Source: an uncultured Olsenella sp. (GTDB lineage: Bacteria; Actinomycetota; Coriobacteriia; Coriobacteriales; Atopobiaceae). Taken from it: a stretch of 64,000 nt of DNA. Below, one piece after another: positions 33,637 to 42,399 of the stretch; the first letter of the stretch is position 1; each line of letters begins with the position of its first letter. Made by a program: the position numbers and the translations under genes. The DNA lies in contig CASEVE010000013.1 of the NCBI GenBank assembly GCA_949291295.1, positions 21,055-85,054 of the forward strand, written 5' to 3'. The notes under the pieces are model-generated. The model saw nothing but the letters and a program-made list of their open reading frames with translations, ran no database searches and was not told where the DNA came from.

Positions 33637-33671
33637 CAAAAGGCCCCCGACGCAGGCGCGACGGGGGCCGG
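33637..33671 (-). terminator. Terminator of tRNA-Val
   Basis: GGCCCCCG / CGGGGGCC stem with a 12-base loop, followed by TTTTGCG on the minus strand, eight bases past the tRNA end. Confidence 0.8.
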
Positions 33672-33678
33672 AGCTTCC

Positions 33679-33754
33679 TGGTGGGCGATGACGGATTCGA
33701 ACCGCCGACCTTGTGCGTGTAAGGCACCTGCGCTAGCCACTGCGCCAATCGCCC
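33679..33754 (-). tRNA. tRNA-Val (anticodon TAC)
   Basis: Acceptor GGGCGAT / ATCGCCC, anticodon loop CTTACAC, GGTTCGAATCC T arm and encoded CCA. Confidence 0.95.
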
Positions 33755-33789
33755 GGACAGTGAGTGCCTAGCATTATATACTGGAGGAC

Positions 33790-35316
33790 ATGAATACGAC
33801 TACCTACATAGACCTCGCCCGCTCCCTCGAGGGCGCGGGCATCCTCGAGGGAGCCCCCAGCGCCGAGAAGAACCCCCGGATTGCGGGCGCCTACCACGAC
33901 TCACGCCTCGTCACGCCGGGCAGCCTCTTTGTCTGCAAGGGGGCAACCTTCAAGCCGGCGTTTCTCTCCGGCGCGCTCGAGCGCGGCGCCGCGGCCTACC
34001 TCTGCGACGTCGCGCGCGCGGACGAGCTCGCCGCCGTTGCGCCGGGAGTCCCCGCCCTCGTTACGAGCGACCTGCGCCGGGCGATGGCGCTCGTCTCCGC
34101 CGAGGCCTTCGACCACCCCGACCGCAGCCTTCCCCTTGTGGGCATCACGGGCACCAAGGGCAAGACCACGACGGCCTACATGCTCCGCTCCATCCTCGAC
34201 GCCGCCCACGGCGCTGGTTGCTGCGGCATGATCGGCACCATCGAGACCTACGACGGCGTGGAGGACGGCGCGTCCAGAAACACCACGCCCGAGGCGCCCG
34301 ACCTCTGGCGCCACCTCGCCAACGCGCGCAACGCCGGCCTGCCCGCCCTCGTGATGGAGGTCTCGAGTCAGGCCCTCAAGTACGACCGCACCTACGGTGT
34401 TGGCCTTGACGTGGGCTGCTTCCTCAACATCGGGCTCGACCACATCTCCGCCGTCGAGCACGCGGACTTTGAGGACTACTTCACCTCCAAGCTCAAGATC
34501 TTCTCGCAGAGCAAGACGGCCGTGGTCAACCTTGACTCCGACCACGTCGAGCGCATCCTCGAGGCGGCGTCTGTCACCTCGCGCACCCTCACCTTTGGCA
34601 TCGGGCGCCCCGAGGCAGACGCCTGGGCAGACGAGCTGTCCACGAGCGAGGAGGGCATGAGCTTCTCGCTGCACCTAAACGGCGGCGTGCACCGCGTGAC
34701 GCTTCCCTTCCCCGGCGAGTTCAGCGTGTCCAACGCACTTGCGGCGGCGCTCTGCGCGCACCTCCTTGGCGTTGACGAGAAGGACATCGTGCGGGGCCTT
34801 GAGGCCACGCGCGTCCCGGGCCGCATGGAGTTCTATCGCAGCCGCGACCGCCAGCTCACGGCCGTGGTCGACTACGCGCACAACAGGATGGCCTTTGAGT
34901 CGCTGCTCTCCGCCATCGCAGGAACGTTTACGGGCGCGCGCGTCATCTCGGTCTTTGGCGCGGTGGGCGGCAAGGCCTACGAGCGGCGCCACGACCTTCC
35001 CGAGGTTGCCGCGCGCTACTCGGACTACGTGGTGCTCACCTCGGACGACCCCTGGACCGAGGACCCGCTCGACATCTGCCACGAGATGGAGCGCTCGCTG
35101 CCGGAGGGCTTTCCGCACGAGATCGTGGTCGACCGCGAGCGTGCCGCCGAGCGCGCCTTTGAGCTGGCCGAGGGGCACAAGAGCGTTGTTCTCCTGCTCG
35201 CCAAGGGCCACGAGGCCTACCAGCACGACCGCGAGGGCTTTGTCCCCTGCGTCTCGGACTGCGAGCTTGCGCGCCGCGGCGTGGCCGCGCACGACGAGCG
35301 GGTCAGCCGGGGCTAG
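33790..35316 (+). CDS. murE: UDP-N-acetylmuramyl-tripeptide synthetase (MurE-type ligase)
   Basis: Adds the third amino acid to the peptidoglycan stem peptide. The 508-aa product starts MNTTTYIDLARSLEGAGILE after GGAGG. Motifs: HDSRLVTPGSLFVCKGA (UDP-sugar domain), VGITGTKGKTTTAYML (P loop), NTTPEAPDLWRHL, VMEVSSQALKYDR, VPGRMEFYRSRDRQ and VVDYAHNRMAFESLL. The position that selects the amino acid reads DDPW rather than the DNPR of diaminopimelate-adding enzymes, so lysine or another residue is likely; that is inference. It is isolated from other mur genes. Its stop overlaps the stop of the convergent HAD gene (CTAG). Confidence 0.88.
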   Translation: MNTTTYIDLARSLEGAGILEGAPSAEKNPRIAGAYHDSRLVTPGSLFVCKGATFKPAFLSGALERGAAAYLCDVARADELAAVAPGVPALVTSDLRRAMALVSAEAFDHPDRSLPLVGITGTKGKTTTAYMLRSILDAAHGAGCCGMIGTIETYDGVEDGASRNTTPEAPDLWRHLANARNAGLPALVMEVSSQALKYDRTYGVGLDVGCFLNIGLDHISAVEHADFEDYFTSKLKIFSQSKTAVVNLDSDHVERILEAASVTSRTLTFGIGRPEADAWADELSTSEEGMSFSLHLNGGVHRVTLPFPGEFSVSNALAAALCAHLLGVDEKDIVRGLEATRVPGRMEFYRSRDRQLTAVVDYAHNRMAFESLLSAIAGTFTGARVISVFGAVGGKAYERRHDLPEVAARYSDYVVLTSDDPWTEDPLDICHEMERSLPEGFPHEIVVDRERAAERAFELAEGHKSVVLLLAKGHEAYQHDREGFVPCVSDCELARRGVAAHDERVSRG

Positions 35317-36146
35317 ATGAGCCCAAAGTGCTCGAGCGCCACGGGCACGCCCTCTTCCGCGGCGGTGAGCGTGACGTAGTCGGCGCAGTCCTTCACGCCG
35401 GGCAGCGCGTTTCCCATCGCCACGAAGGTCTCGACGGAGCCGACCATGGAGAGGTCGTTCTCGGAGTCGCCAAAGGCGTAGGTGTCCCTCTTTCCGTGCC
35501 CCAGGTACGCGAGCGCCGCCTCGATACCCGTGCCCTTGTCGACGCCCCTGGGCGAGAACTCAAACGTTCCGCCCTGCAGGTCGCAGGTGGTGTAGTACGT
35601 GTCGAGAAACGCGCGCACGGGGGCAAAGTCCTGCTCGTAGAACCCCTTGGTGCAGAGCTTGCAGTAGCGGTTGCCCTCGGCGAGGCGGGCCAGCTCGACC
35701 GCACTTCTCGCGAGATGCGAGTTTGTGAAGCGGGCCGGGCTGCCGGTGGGGTTGAGCTCGATGTTGTCCTTGTCGCCCTCAAAGATGGCGTCGATGCCCG
35801 CCCTCTCAAGGCGGCGGGCCGTCTCGATGAGGAGATCGTGATCGATGCACTCGTCGCGAATCACGTGGTCGCCCACGCACACGTAGGCGCCCGCCCCGGC
35901 AACAAAGCCGTCCGGATTGAGGTCGCGAATCGTCTGTGGAATGAAGGGGAGGTGGCGGCCGGTGCAGATGAACGTGCGGTGACCTGCGGCGCGCATGCTG
36001 GCAAAAGCTTCGTAGACGGCGGGCGTGGGCCTGAGCTCGGTCAGGCTGCTGACCGCCTCGTGCTCCTCGGCCTCAAGCTTCGCGTAGTCGTGCCACACCA
36101 GCGTGCCGTCCACGTCAAAGAACGCCACCGCGCATTCCGCTGCCAT
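35313..36146 (-). CDS. Cof-type HAD-superfamily phosphatase
   Basis: Predicted sugar-phosphate or cofactor phosphatase. The ATG at 36146 (GGGAGGAG upstream) gives 277 aa. Motif I FFDVDGTLVW (nucleophile Asp near residue 10), motif II FICTGRHLPF, motif III lysine in RGVDKGTGIEAAL, motif IV AFGDSENDLSMVG. The type IIB cap lies between motifs II and III. Substrate not predictable. It converges with murE. Confidence 0.9.
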   Translation of the reverse strand: MAAECAVAFFDVDGTLVWHDYAKLEAEEHEAVSSLTELRPTPAVYEAFASMRAAGHRTFICTGRHLPFIPQTIRDLNPDGFVAGAGAYVCVGDHVIRDECIDHDLLIETARRLERAGIDAIFEGDKDNIELNPTGSPARFTNSHLARSAVELARLAEGNRYCKLCTKGFYEQDFAPVRAFLDTYYTTCDLQGGTFEFSPRGVDKGTGIEAALAYLGHGKRDTYAFGDSENDLSMVGSVETFVAMGNALPGVKDCADYVTLTAAEEGVPVALEHFGLI

Positions 36147-36268
36147 TCCGCTCCTCCCGTCGCTGTGTCTCACGGCTGCATTCTAGCTGACAAATGTAAG
36201 CGGAACACCCGGTACGAGGAGCGCATCGCGCGGGAGTTGCGCTTTGACGCCAGCGCCCGGCTCCGGAT

Positions 36269-36892
36269 GCCGAGAAATGCCAGATGGTGTACCAGGGTCC
36301 GCGGGTCCGCGCCGAGAAATGCCGGCTGGTGTACCGCCTTGTGCGACATGGCGCCGAGAAATGCCGGCTGGTGTACCGCCTTGCGCAACATGGCGCCGGG
36401 AAATGCCGGCCCGTGTACCAACGCCCGCAGGTTCGCGCCGGGAAATGCCGACTGGTGTACCAGAGCCCGCTAATCTGCGCCGAGAAATGCAGGGGCCTGT
36501 ACCGTCCACCAGCGTGCCCCTGGTACAGCCGACGGCTTTTCTCGGCACCAATATGGCCTGGGTGGTACACCGGGCAGATTTTCCCGTCGTGCAGACGGCA
36601 GCAGCGGTACACTGGTCGGCTTTTCTCGGCGTTTTCCAAACGTGAGCCTGCGGACGCTGGTACACAGGCCGGCGTTTCTCGGCGTGCGAGCGGCGATAGC
36701 GGTACACCACCTGGCTTTTCTCGGCGTTGCCCGCGCGCGGACCTACGGGCGCTGGTACACCAAGTGACATTTCTCTGCGCACTCGGCGCAGCTAAACGAT
36801 TGAAGCCGACGGTGTGGTACACCGGGCGGCGTTTCTCGGCATCGCCATGCGCGAGGCGGCGGCAACGGTGCGCCCGGCCGACATCTCTCGGC
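36269..36892. repeat. Family D phased repeat array (25-bp units; six direct, then eight inverted)
   Basis: Six direct units starting GCCGAGAAATGCCGGCTGGT and ending GTACC begin at 36269, 36311, 36353, 36395, 36437 and 36479: an exact 42-bp period with variable 17-bp spacers. Eight inverted units (GGTACAC...TTTCTCGGC) begin at 36522, 36564, 36606, 36659, 36701, 36754, 36816 and about 36868. Their steps are 42, 42, 53, 42, 53, 62 and 52 bp. The whole structure is two opposed arrays between the divergently transcribed HAD phosphatase promoter side and the adh 3' end. It is not a CRISPR: spacers are too short and no cas genes are nearby. A second array is at 63736-63915. Confidence 0.93.
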
Positions 36893-36923
36893 GCAGCGTC
36901 GCGCAACAGCGGCCCAGCGCACG

Positions 36924-36957
36924 GAAAAGGGGCCGGACCCAAGGGCCCGACCCCCAA
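36924..36957 (-). terminator. Intrinsic terminator of the alcohol dehydrogenase gene
   Basis: GGGGGTCGGGCCC / GGGTCCGGCCCC stem, followed by TTTT on the minus strand, 40 bases after the stop. Closely similar to the terminator after rplL. Confidence 0.82.
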
Positions 36958-36996
36958 ATTGCTCGCTGACAAGAGCTGGCGAGAAGAACGCGCGGA

Positions 36997-38211
36997 TTAG
37001 AAGTCCACGTCCACGTCGTTGTAGACGCACTCGAGGAGCTTCTCCATCTCCTCGGGCGTGGGCTGGCGCGGGTTGGAGCCGGTGCAGGCGTCGCCGATGG
37101 CGTCGACGGCGATGCGGCTCTTCTTCTCCTCAAACTCGGCGTAGTCGATGACGGACTCGTCGGCCTTGACGCCGCCCTTGCCGTAGTTCTTGATGCCCTG
37201 CGGGATGTCGATCTTGTCGTTGAGGTCGCGGATCATCTGAACGAGAGCGGCAACGAGCTCGTCCTCGGTCTCGCCGGCGAGGTGGAAAACCTCAGAGGCA
37301 ATGTAGGCGTAGCGGCTCTTGGCGCGGGCGTCCTTGGCGTTGAACTGGATGACCTTGCCGAGGTACATGGCGTTGGCGCAGCCGTGGATGATGTGGTCGC
37401 CGGTGAAGGCGGCGCCGGTCTTGTGCGCCATGGAGTGCACGATGCCAAGCAGGCCGGAGGAGAAGGCAATGCCGGCGATGCACTGGGCGTCGTGCATGTG
37501 CTGACGGGCCTCCTTGTCGCCCTGATAGGACTTGGGCAGCCACTCGACGATCTCGCGCATGGCGTAGAGGGCGTTAGCGTCGGTGTAGGCGGAGCCGGCG
37601 GTGGAGACGTAGGCCTCGATGGAGTGGGTCAGGGCGTCCATGCCGGTGTGCGCGCAGAGCTTGGCGGGCATGGTGTAGGTGAGCTCGGGGTCGACGATGG
37701 CCACGTCGGGCGTGATCTCAAAGTCGGCGATCGGGAACTTGATGCCCTTGGAGTAGTCGGTGATGATCGAGAAGGCCGTGACCTCGGTGGCGGTACCGGA
37801 GGTGGAGGAAATGGCGCAGAAGTGGGCCTTGGTGCGGAGCTTGGGCAGGCCAAAGACCTTGCACATGTCCTCGAAGGTGGTCTCGGGGTACTCGTACTTG
37901 ATCCACATGGCCTTGGCGGCGTCGATCGGGGAGCCGCCACCGATGGCGATGATCCAGTCGGGCTGGAACTCGGACATCACGGCAGCGCCGTTCATGACGG
38001 TCTCGACGGACGGGTCGGACTCGACGCCCTCGATGAGCTTGACCTCGAAGCCGGCCTCCTTGAGGTCGTTCTCAACATCCTGCAGGAAGCCGCCGCGACG
38101 CATGGAGCCGCCGCCGGTGACGATGACCGCACGCTCGCCCTTGAGGTTCTTGACCTCGTGGCGGGCACCCTCGCCAAAGTACAGGTCACGCGGATTGGTG
38201 AAACGTCCCAT
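36997..38211 (-). CDS. Iron-containing alcohol dehydrogenase
   Basis: Group III NAD(P)-dependent alcohol dehydrogenase, likely reducing aldehydes in fermentation. The frame is open far upstream, but GGAGGAG before the ATG at 38211 gives MGRFTNPRDLYFGEGARHEV and 404 aa. Nucleotide-binding GGGSPIDAAKAMW near residue 95, TSGTATEVTAFSII, and the metal-site signature HSMAHKTGAAFTGDHIIHGC with His ligands are present. It resembles butanol dehydrogenases. Substrate not predictable. Monocistronic, with a strong terminator. Confidence 0.93.
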   Translation of the reverse strand: MGRFTNPRDLYFGEGARHEVKNLKGERAVIVTGGGSMRRGGFLQDVENDLKEAGFEVKLIEGVESDPSVETVMNGAAVMSEFQPDWIIAIGGGSPIDAAKAMWIKYEYPETTFEDMCKVFGLPKLRTKAHFCAISSTSGTATEVTAFSIITDYSKGIKFPIADFEITPDVAIVDPELTYTMPAKLCAHTGMDALTHSIEAYVSTAGSAYTDANALYAMREIVEWLPKSYQGDKEARQHMHDAQCIAGIAFSSGLLGIVHSMAHKTGAAFTGDHIIHGCANAMYLGKVIQFNAKDARAKSRYAYIASEVFHLAGETEDELVAALVQMIRDLNDKIDIPQGIKNYGKGGVKADESVIDYAEFEEKKSRIAVDAIGDACTGSNPRQPTPEEMEKLLECVYNDVDVDF

Positions 38212-38406
38212 AACACTCCTCCAATTCCTTTGCCGCCGCCACCGCGACGGATATAAGTTGGCGGCCGAGAAGCCCTTCTCCTCGGTCGGCCATAGTATAG
38301 CGAAACGCCCCGGCAACAATCCGGTTTTCTCGGCCGACGCAACGCGTGGCGTCGCCTCGCCCCCAACTCGCGGGTCCTCCGCTACCATAGAGCGTAAGGA
38401 GGCCAC

Positions 38407-39453
38407 ATGGCACACGACGCCAAGCGAGAAGACTATCAGCGACTGAGCCTGCGCTACGCCCTTGAGCTCGACAAGAGCGGGGCAACAGATGCCGCCCGCG
38501 CCTTTGCCGCGTTTGGCCGCCGCTTTGCGCAGAACCGCGACTCTCTCCCCCAGTCCGACGCCGACCGGGCGTTTCACCTTGTGGCCCTTGCCACCGAGGT
38601 CATCGACTACCGCCTCCCCTTTGCCAGCGACACCCAGGCGGAGGCCCTCATCCGGCGCGGAAGGGACCTCCTCGACGAGGCGGTCTCCCTCGACCCCTCG
38701 TGCTGGGACGCCCTGCGCATGCTCGCGGCAACGAGAAGCGCCTCTGTTGACGAGCGATATGGCTACCTCGTGGAGCAGGAGGACAACGTCCGCGCCGCAT
38801 GCGAGGCGGAACGTGACCGCTCCCTCGAGGAGCTGGGCCTCGAGCGCGGCGCCCTCGGCGCGTCCATTGCCATGCGCCCCTACTGGCGCTGGCTCGCCTC
38901 CATGGCCGAAGACGCGCTCATCTGCGGGAGAAACCGCGCCTCCATAGACGCGGCCGAGCGCCTGCTTGCCTCGGACCCAAGCGACCTCTCCGACGTTCGC
39001 TTCACCCTCGCCTACGCACTTGCCAAGCTCGAGGACGAGAAGGGCCTCAACGAGCTGGCAAGCCGCTACGAGTCCATCTCGCCGCTGAGGCCGGCGGACG
39101 ACGCCTGGATTCTGCTCGCCCGCTGCGCCGTTGCGCATAGCCTCTGCAACTACCCCGCCGCGCGTGCGATGCTCGTGAGGCTCCTCGAGTCCTACCCCGG
39201 CGGCGCGGCCCTGCTCGTTCGCCAGGGGGAGCTCCCCGACGGGGAGTTTGCCCGCCTGCGCGTCCCGCCCTACAGCGAGGACGAGCTCGTTCTTGCCGTG
39301 AGTGAGGGCATCGTGCTGCTCCAGGAGGGCAACGACCGCTCGGGGCGGGGCGTCTTTGGGCACTGGGTGGCCAACACGGTCTCTGAGCTCGATCCGGAGG
39401 CGGCCAAGGAGGCGGCGAGGATGGCAAAGGACAAGGGGGCGAGCACCTCGTGA
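38407..39453 (+). CDS. Uncharacterised helical-repeat (TPR-like) protein, paralogue 1
   Basis: 348-aa protein, all helical and Ala/Leu/Arg-rich, with no signal peptide. RPYWRWLASMAEDALICGRN...AAERLLASDPSDLSDVRFTLAYALAKLED resembles TPR helix pairs and aligns with the downstream gene (RPHLRLRAAVARTCLDTAHV...ALSVMDASPTDPLGARNTYLLACARLED). I do not recognise a named family with confidence. The last codons overlap the next start (GTGA), so the two proteins are made together. A scaffold role is a guess from the fold. Confidence 0.75.
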   Translation: MAHDAKREDYQRLSLRYALELDKSGATDAARAFAAFGRRFAQNRDSLPQSDADRAFHLVALATEVIDYRLPFASDTQAEALIRRGRDLLDEAVSLDPSCWDALRMLAATRSASVDERYGYLVEQEDNVRAACEAERDRSLEELGLERGALGASIAMRPYWRWLASMAEDALICGRNRASIDAAERLLASDPSDLSDVRFTLAYALAKLEDEKGLNELASRYESISPLRPADDAWILLARCAVAHSLCNYPAARAMLVRLLESYPGGAALLVRQGELPDGEFARLRVPPYSEDELVLAVSEGIVLLQEGNDRSGRGVFGHWVANTVSELDPEAAKEAARMAKDKGASTS

Positions 39454-40409
39454 GGGCATGGGACGAGCTGATCTGGCGCTGCGCAAGCCGACGGAGGGAG
39501 AAGATCGGGCCCCTCTCCGACCAGGCGTTTGAGGAGCTTCTCCTTGCCGTGAGAGAGGACTTTGAGGCCTTTGTCGACCACGACGAAGACCGGGCGGGCC
39601 TCATTGTGGCGCGCGCCCTCGACGCCTATCGCGAGAGCTGCCGCGACGATGACCTTCTTGACGACGAGACCTTTGAGAAGCACCGCACCGCCCGGCTCGC
39701 AGCGCTGCACGGCGAGTGCGTGCGCGCCCAGGAGCTCTGCGAAAACTCGCTCGACGCACGGCTGCTTGCCGTTCTTTCCGAGGATCCCGCCCCGGACCAG
39801 CTGCTTGAGAGCCTCCTTGGGCTCGAGAGGTCCTTCTCGGGTGACACGCCCCCCGCGGGTGACGCCTGGGACGACGTGCTCTACCGCCCCCACCTGCGCC
39901 TGCGCGCGGCGGTTGCGCGAACCTGCCTGGACACCGCCCACGTCCGCATGGCCGCGAGCGCGGCGCTCTCCGTGATGGACGCCTCGCCAACCGATCCGCT
40001 CGGCGCCCGAAACACCTATCTGCTCGCCTGCGCCCGGCTCGAGGACGAGCCTGCCTTCGACGCTGCCCTCGCGCGCTTCTCGCACCAAGAGAGCGCGTGG
40101 TCTCACCTCGCGCGCGTTCTGCTGCTCTACAAGCTGGGCCGCATGAACGCCGCCCGCCGTGCCCTCCACGGATACGACGAGCTCTGCCGCGGCGGAGCCT
40201 ACGCCCTGCTTCGCCCCACCTACGTTGAGATCTATCTTCCCGAGCGGCCCGAGGTTGCCCCCTGCAGCCTCGAGGAGTGCGCGCTCGCCGTGCGCGAGGC
40301 GGAGCCCATCATCGCCGACGCGCCGGACTTCATTGGCTGGTGCCAGGGGTTTGACTGGCTCGTGGAGTCCGCCGGGCGCTTTGCCGAGAAAAACGATCTG
40401 GACTGGTAG
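39450..40409 (+). CDS. Uncharacterised helical-repeat (TPR-like) protein, paralogue 2
   Basis: 319-aa protein starting at a GTG that overlaps the previous TGA (GTGA). MRAWDELIWRCASRRREKIG begins it; the middle (about residues 150-230) matches the first protein of the pair in the same order. The C-terminal part ends IGWCQGFDWLVESAGRFAEK. No catalytic motif is visible. Tandem duplication and translational coupling suggest a hetero-oligomer. The following DNA holds a terminator and two tRNA genes. Confidence 0.75.
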   Translation: MRAWDELIWRCASRRREKIGPLSDQAFEELLLAVREDFEAFVDHDEDRAGLIVARALDAYRESCRDDDLLDDETFEKHRTARLAALHGECVRAQELCENSLDARLLAVLSEDPAPDQLLESLLGLERSFSGDTPPAGDAWDDVLYRPHLRLRAAVARTCLDTAHVRMAASAALSVMDASPTDPLGARNTYLLACARLEDEPAFDAALARFSHQESAWSHLARVLLLYKLGRMNAARRALHGYDELCRGGAYALLRPTYVEIYLPERPEVAPCSLEECALAVREAEPIIADAPDFIGWCQGFDWLVESAGRFAEKNDLDW

Positions 40410-40466
40410 CGCGCCGGACGCGCGCGACGGACGCGCCTCCGCGCCGGATGCGCCAGCCCCCGCGCA

Positions 40467-40502
40467 CAAAAGGGGCCCGACTCGCACGAGACGAGCCGGG
40501 CC
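40467..40502 (-). terminator. Terminator of tRNA-Glu
   Basis: GGCCCGGCTCG / CGAGTCGGGCC stem followed by CCTTTTG on the minus strand, ten bases past the tRNA 3' end. It may also serve the gene pair from the other side. Confidence 0.75.
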
Positions 40503-40511
40503 GGAAGGTCG

Positions 40512-40587
40512 TGGTGCCCCCAACGGGAGTCGAACCCGTGTTACAGCCTTGAAAGGGCCGTGTCCTAGGCCACTAGACGATGGGGAC
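40512..40587 (-). tRNA. tRNA-Glu (anticodon TTC)
   Basis: Acceptor GTCCCCA / TGGGGGC, anticodon loop CTTTCAA, GGTTCGACTCC T arm and encoded CCA. Confidence 0.95.
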
Positions 40588-40629
40588 GCAGAAGGAGAGT
40601 ATACCAGAGGTTCCCTCTCGAGGCGTCAC

Positions 40630-40714
40630 TGGTAGGGGCGGTGGGACTCGAACCCACAATCCTTTCGGCCGAAGATTTTAAGTCTCCTGCGTATGCCAAT
40701 TCCGCCACGCCCCC
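40630..40714 (-). tRNA. tRNA-Leu (anticodon TAA)
   Basis: An 85-nt class II tRNA with a long variable arm (CTTCGGCCGAAAGG region), acceptor GGGGGCG / CGCCCCT, loop CTTAAAA and encoded CCA. It probably shares a transcript with the ppx gene upstream or with tRNA-Glu. Confidence 0.95.
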
Positions 40715-40732
40715 GTAGGCGACAAGAACATC

Positions 40733-41743
40733 CTAGCGCAGCGGGCGCATCGTGGGCTTCCAGACCACGGGGGAATCCGTCCCGGAAAGCGTTGACGCCG
40801 CCGCAAGGGAAAGCCCAAAGAGCAGGTCGGACTCGCTCGCCGTAAGGCTCTCAAAGCCGGTCTGAACCATGAGCTCGGAGACGGCCACCGCCCCGCCCAG
40901 CATGACGGGCGCGCGCTTGGCCTGAAGGCCCGGAAGCTCGGCGCGCTCCTCCACCGTGAGTCCGGCGAGAAGCTCCTCGAGCTCGCACACGCGCTCGCGA
41001 GAGAGCGTTGCCAGGTGAACCTGAGACGAGTCGTACGGCTCGAGCTTGCGGTCAATGGCAACGAGGCTCGTCACCGTGCCGCCGCACACGACGAGCACCT
41101 CCGGGGCGTTCTTCTCGGCATGGTCAGAACCCGCGGCCCAAAGGGCGCCCTCGGCAACGGCCGGAGCAAACCCCGCAGCCGCAAAGGCGTGAGCCGCGCT
41201 GCGATCGTCTGCCGTGGGAAGCGGCTCGCGCGAGAGGTACTTCTCGGTGACGCGGCGGCAGCCAATGTCAATGGAGCGAACAAATCCCAGCTCAAGCATA
41301 CCGTCCTCGCGCAGCGTTCCGCAGGCGAGCTCCGTGGAGCCACCGCCGTTGTCGGCCACGAGGATGCGGCGGCCGGGAAAGTCCTGGGCCACGCCAAGAA
41401 ACGTCAGCGAGCCCTCAACCTCCCCGGGGATGATAAGCGGGTCAAGGCCAATGGAGTCGAGCGCCGCGCCAAGCTCGCGGGAGTTCTCCGCGTCGCGGGC
41501 CGCGCTCGTGAGGGTGCAGCATGCGGCGACGGCACCCGCATCGCGCGCGGACGCAACGTAGGCCTGCGCACACGCAAACACGCGCTCCATGGCCTCCTGC
41601 TTGAGCCTGCCCGTGGCGTCGACCCCCTCGCCGAGGTTGCAGATCTCGGAGTGCTTGGCAAGGCGAACCACGCGGCCGCCCTCCACGTCTGCCACGGCAA
41701 GGCGCGCGGTCACGGTTCCGATGTCGATGCAGGCAAGGCGCAT
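40733..41743 (-). CDS. Ppx/GppA-family phosphatase
   Basis: Exopolyphosphatase / pppGpp phosphatase-type enzyme of the ASKHA fold. The ATG at 41743 gives MRLACIDIGTVTARLAVADV and 336 aa. Phosphate-1 motif CIDIGTVTARLAV, phosphate-2 motif LVADNGGGSTELACG, and VVCGGTVTSLVAI as the third glycine-rich element. It is the short form without the HD C-terminal domains. It starts two bases after the divIC-like stop; the mazG-divIC-ppx string is common in Gram-positive bacteria. Confidence 0.93.
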   Translation of the reverse strand: MRLACIDIGTVTARLAVADVEGGRVVRLAKHSEICNLGEGVDATGRLKQEAMERVFACAQAYVASARDAGAVAACCTLTSAARDAENSRELGAALDSIGLDPLIIPGEVEGSLTFLGVAQDFPGRRILVADNGGGSTELACGTLREDGMLELGFVRSIDIGCRRVTEKYLSREPLPTADDRSAAHAFAAAGFAPAVAEGALWAAGSDHAEKNAPEVLVVCGGTVTSLVAIDRKLEPYDSSQVHLATLSRERVCELEELLAGLTVEERAELPGLQAKRAPVMLGGAVAVSELMVQTGFESLTASESDLLFGLSLAAASTLSGTDSPVVWKPTMRPLR

Positions 41744-41745
41744 GT

Positions 41746-42309
41746 CTACTCCTCGTGATACTGGAAGATGAAGTCCCCCACGCTCAGGTACCACGGAAGC
41801 TCGGGCTCTGCGTCCTGGGTGGACTCATCGTCGTCTACGGGGTCGCCGTCGATGACGATGCTCTTCTCGCCCTCGCCCACGTAGCCCTTTCTGCGGGCCT
41901 CGTCCCTGATGCCCTGCTCGGTGAGCAGGGAGTCGATTTCTCCCTGGTACTGCTCCGTCGTCTCGCTCTCGGTGTCGAGCGTCGTCTGGAGCGCGCCGTT
42001 CTCGCGCCAGGCCACGTAGAGGCCGCGCGCCGGCGGGTACAAAAAGGCGACAAGGGCAACAATCGCGGCAATCACGATGAGCGGCACGCGGAAGCGAGTA
42101 ACAAAGCCGGAGACATTGAGCGCGGAGAGCTTGCCCTGGACGCCCTGGGGGGCCTTTGAAACCCGGCCCTTACCCTTGCCGGAGGCACCGGCAGAGCCCC
42201 GGCCCCCGCGACCACGGGAAACGCGAGCTCCCGCGGCGTGCGCAGACAGGCGCGACCCACGCGGCACGCGACCGCGAACTGACTTGCTGCTTGTGGTGGT
42301 GTTGGTCAT
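41746..42309 (-). CDS. FtsB/DivIC septum formation initiator
   Basis: Bitopic division protein linking FtsL and FtsQ. 187 aa: an about 70-residue basic cytoplasmic tail (Arg, Gly, Ser-rich), one membrane helix (VPLIVIAAIVALVAFLYPPA), and an extracytoplasmic coiled coil (WRENGALQTTLDTESETTEQ YQGEIDSLL). LTEQGIRDEARRKGYVGEGE matches the DivIC family. An acidic C terminus follows. Position between mazG and ppx supports the call. The long basic tail is typical of actinobacterial FtsB. Confidence 0.9.
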   Translation of the reverse strand: MTNTTTSSKSVRGRVPRGSRLSAHAAGARVSRGRGGRGSAGASGKGKGRVSKAPQGVQGKLSALNVSGFVTRFRVPLIVIAAIVALVAFLYPPARGLYVAWRENGALQTTLDTESETTEQYQGEIDSLLTEQGIRDEARRKGYVGEGEKSIVIDGDPVDDDESTQDAEPELPWYLSVGDFIFQYHEE

Positions 42310-42399
42310 GCCGGGTTCGTTTCTAGGTCGTTTGGCTGGCAGCGCGGAGTCGCCGCGCTCCCTCAGTTATATCAGACGAGAGGACGAACCGGCGCCGCT

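Noticed and set aside
36269..36892. CRISPR array
   Set aside because: Repeats are 25 bp but spacers only 17 bp, units are imperfect, half the array is inverted, and no cas gene is nearby.
36284..37000. Protein-coding frame across the family D array
   Set aside because: It arises because 42 is divisible by three, so the repeats keep any frame open; the translated product is just the repeat.
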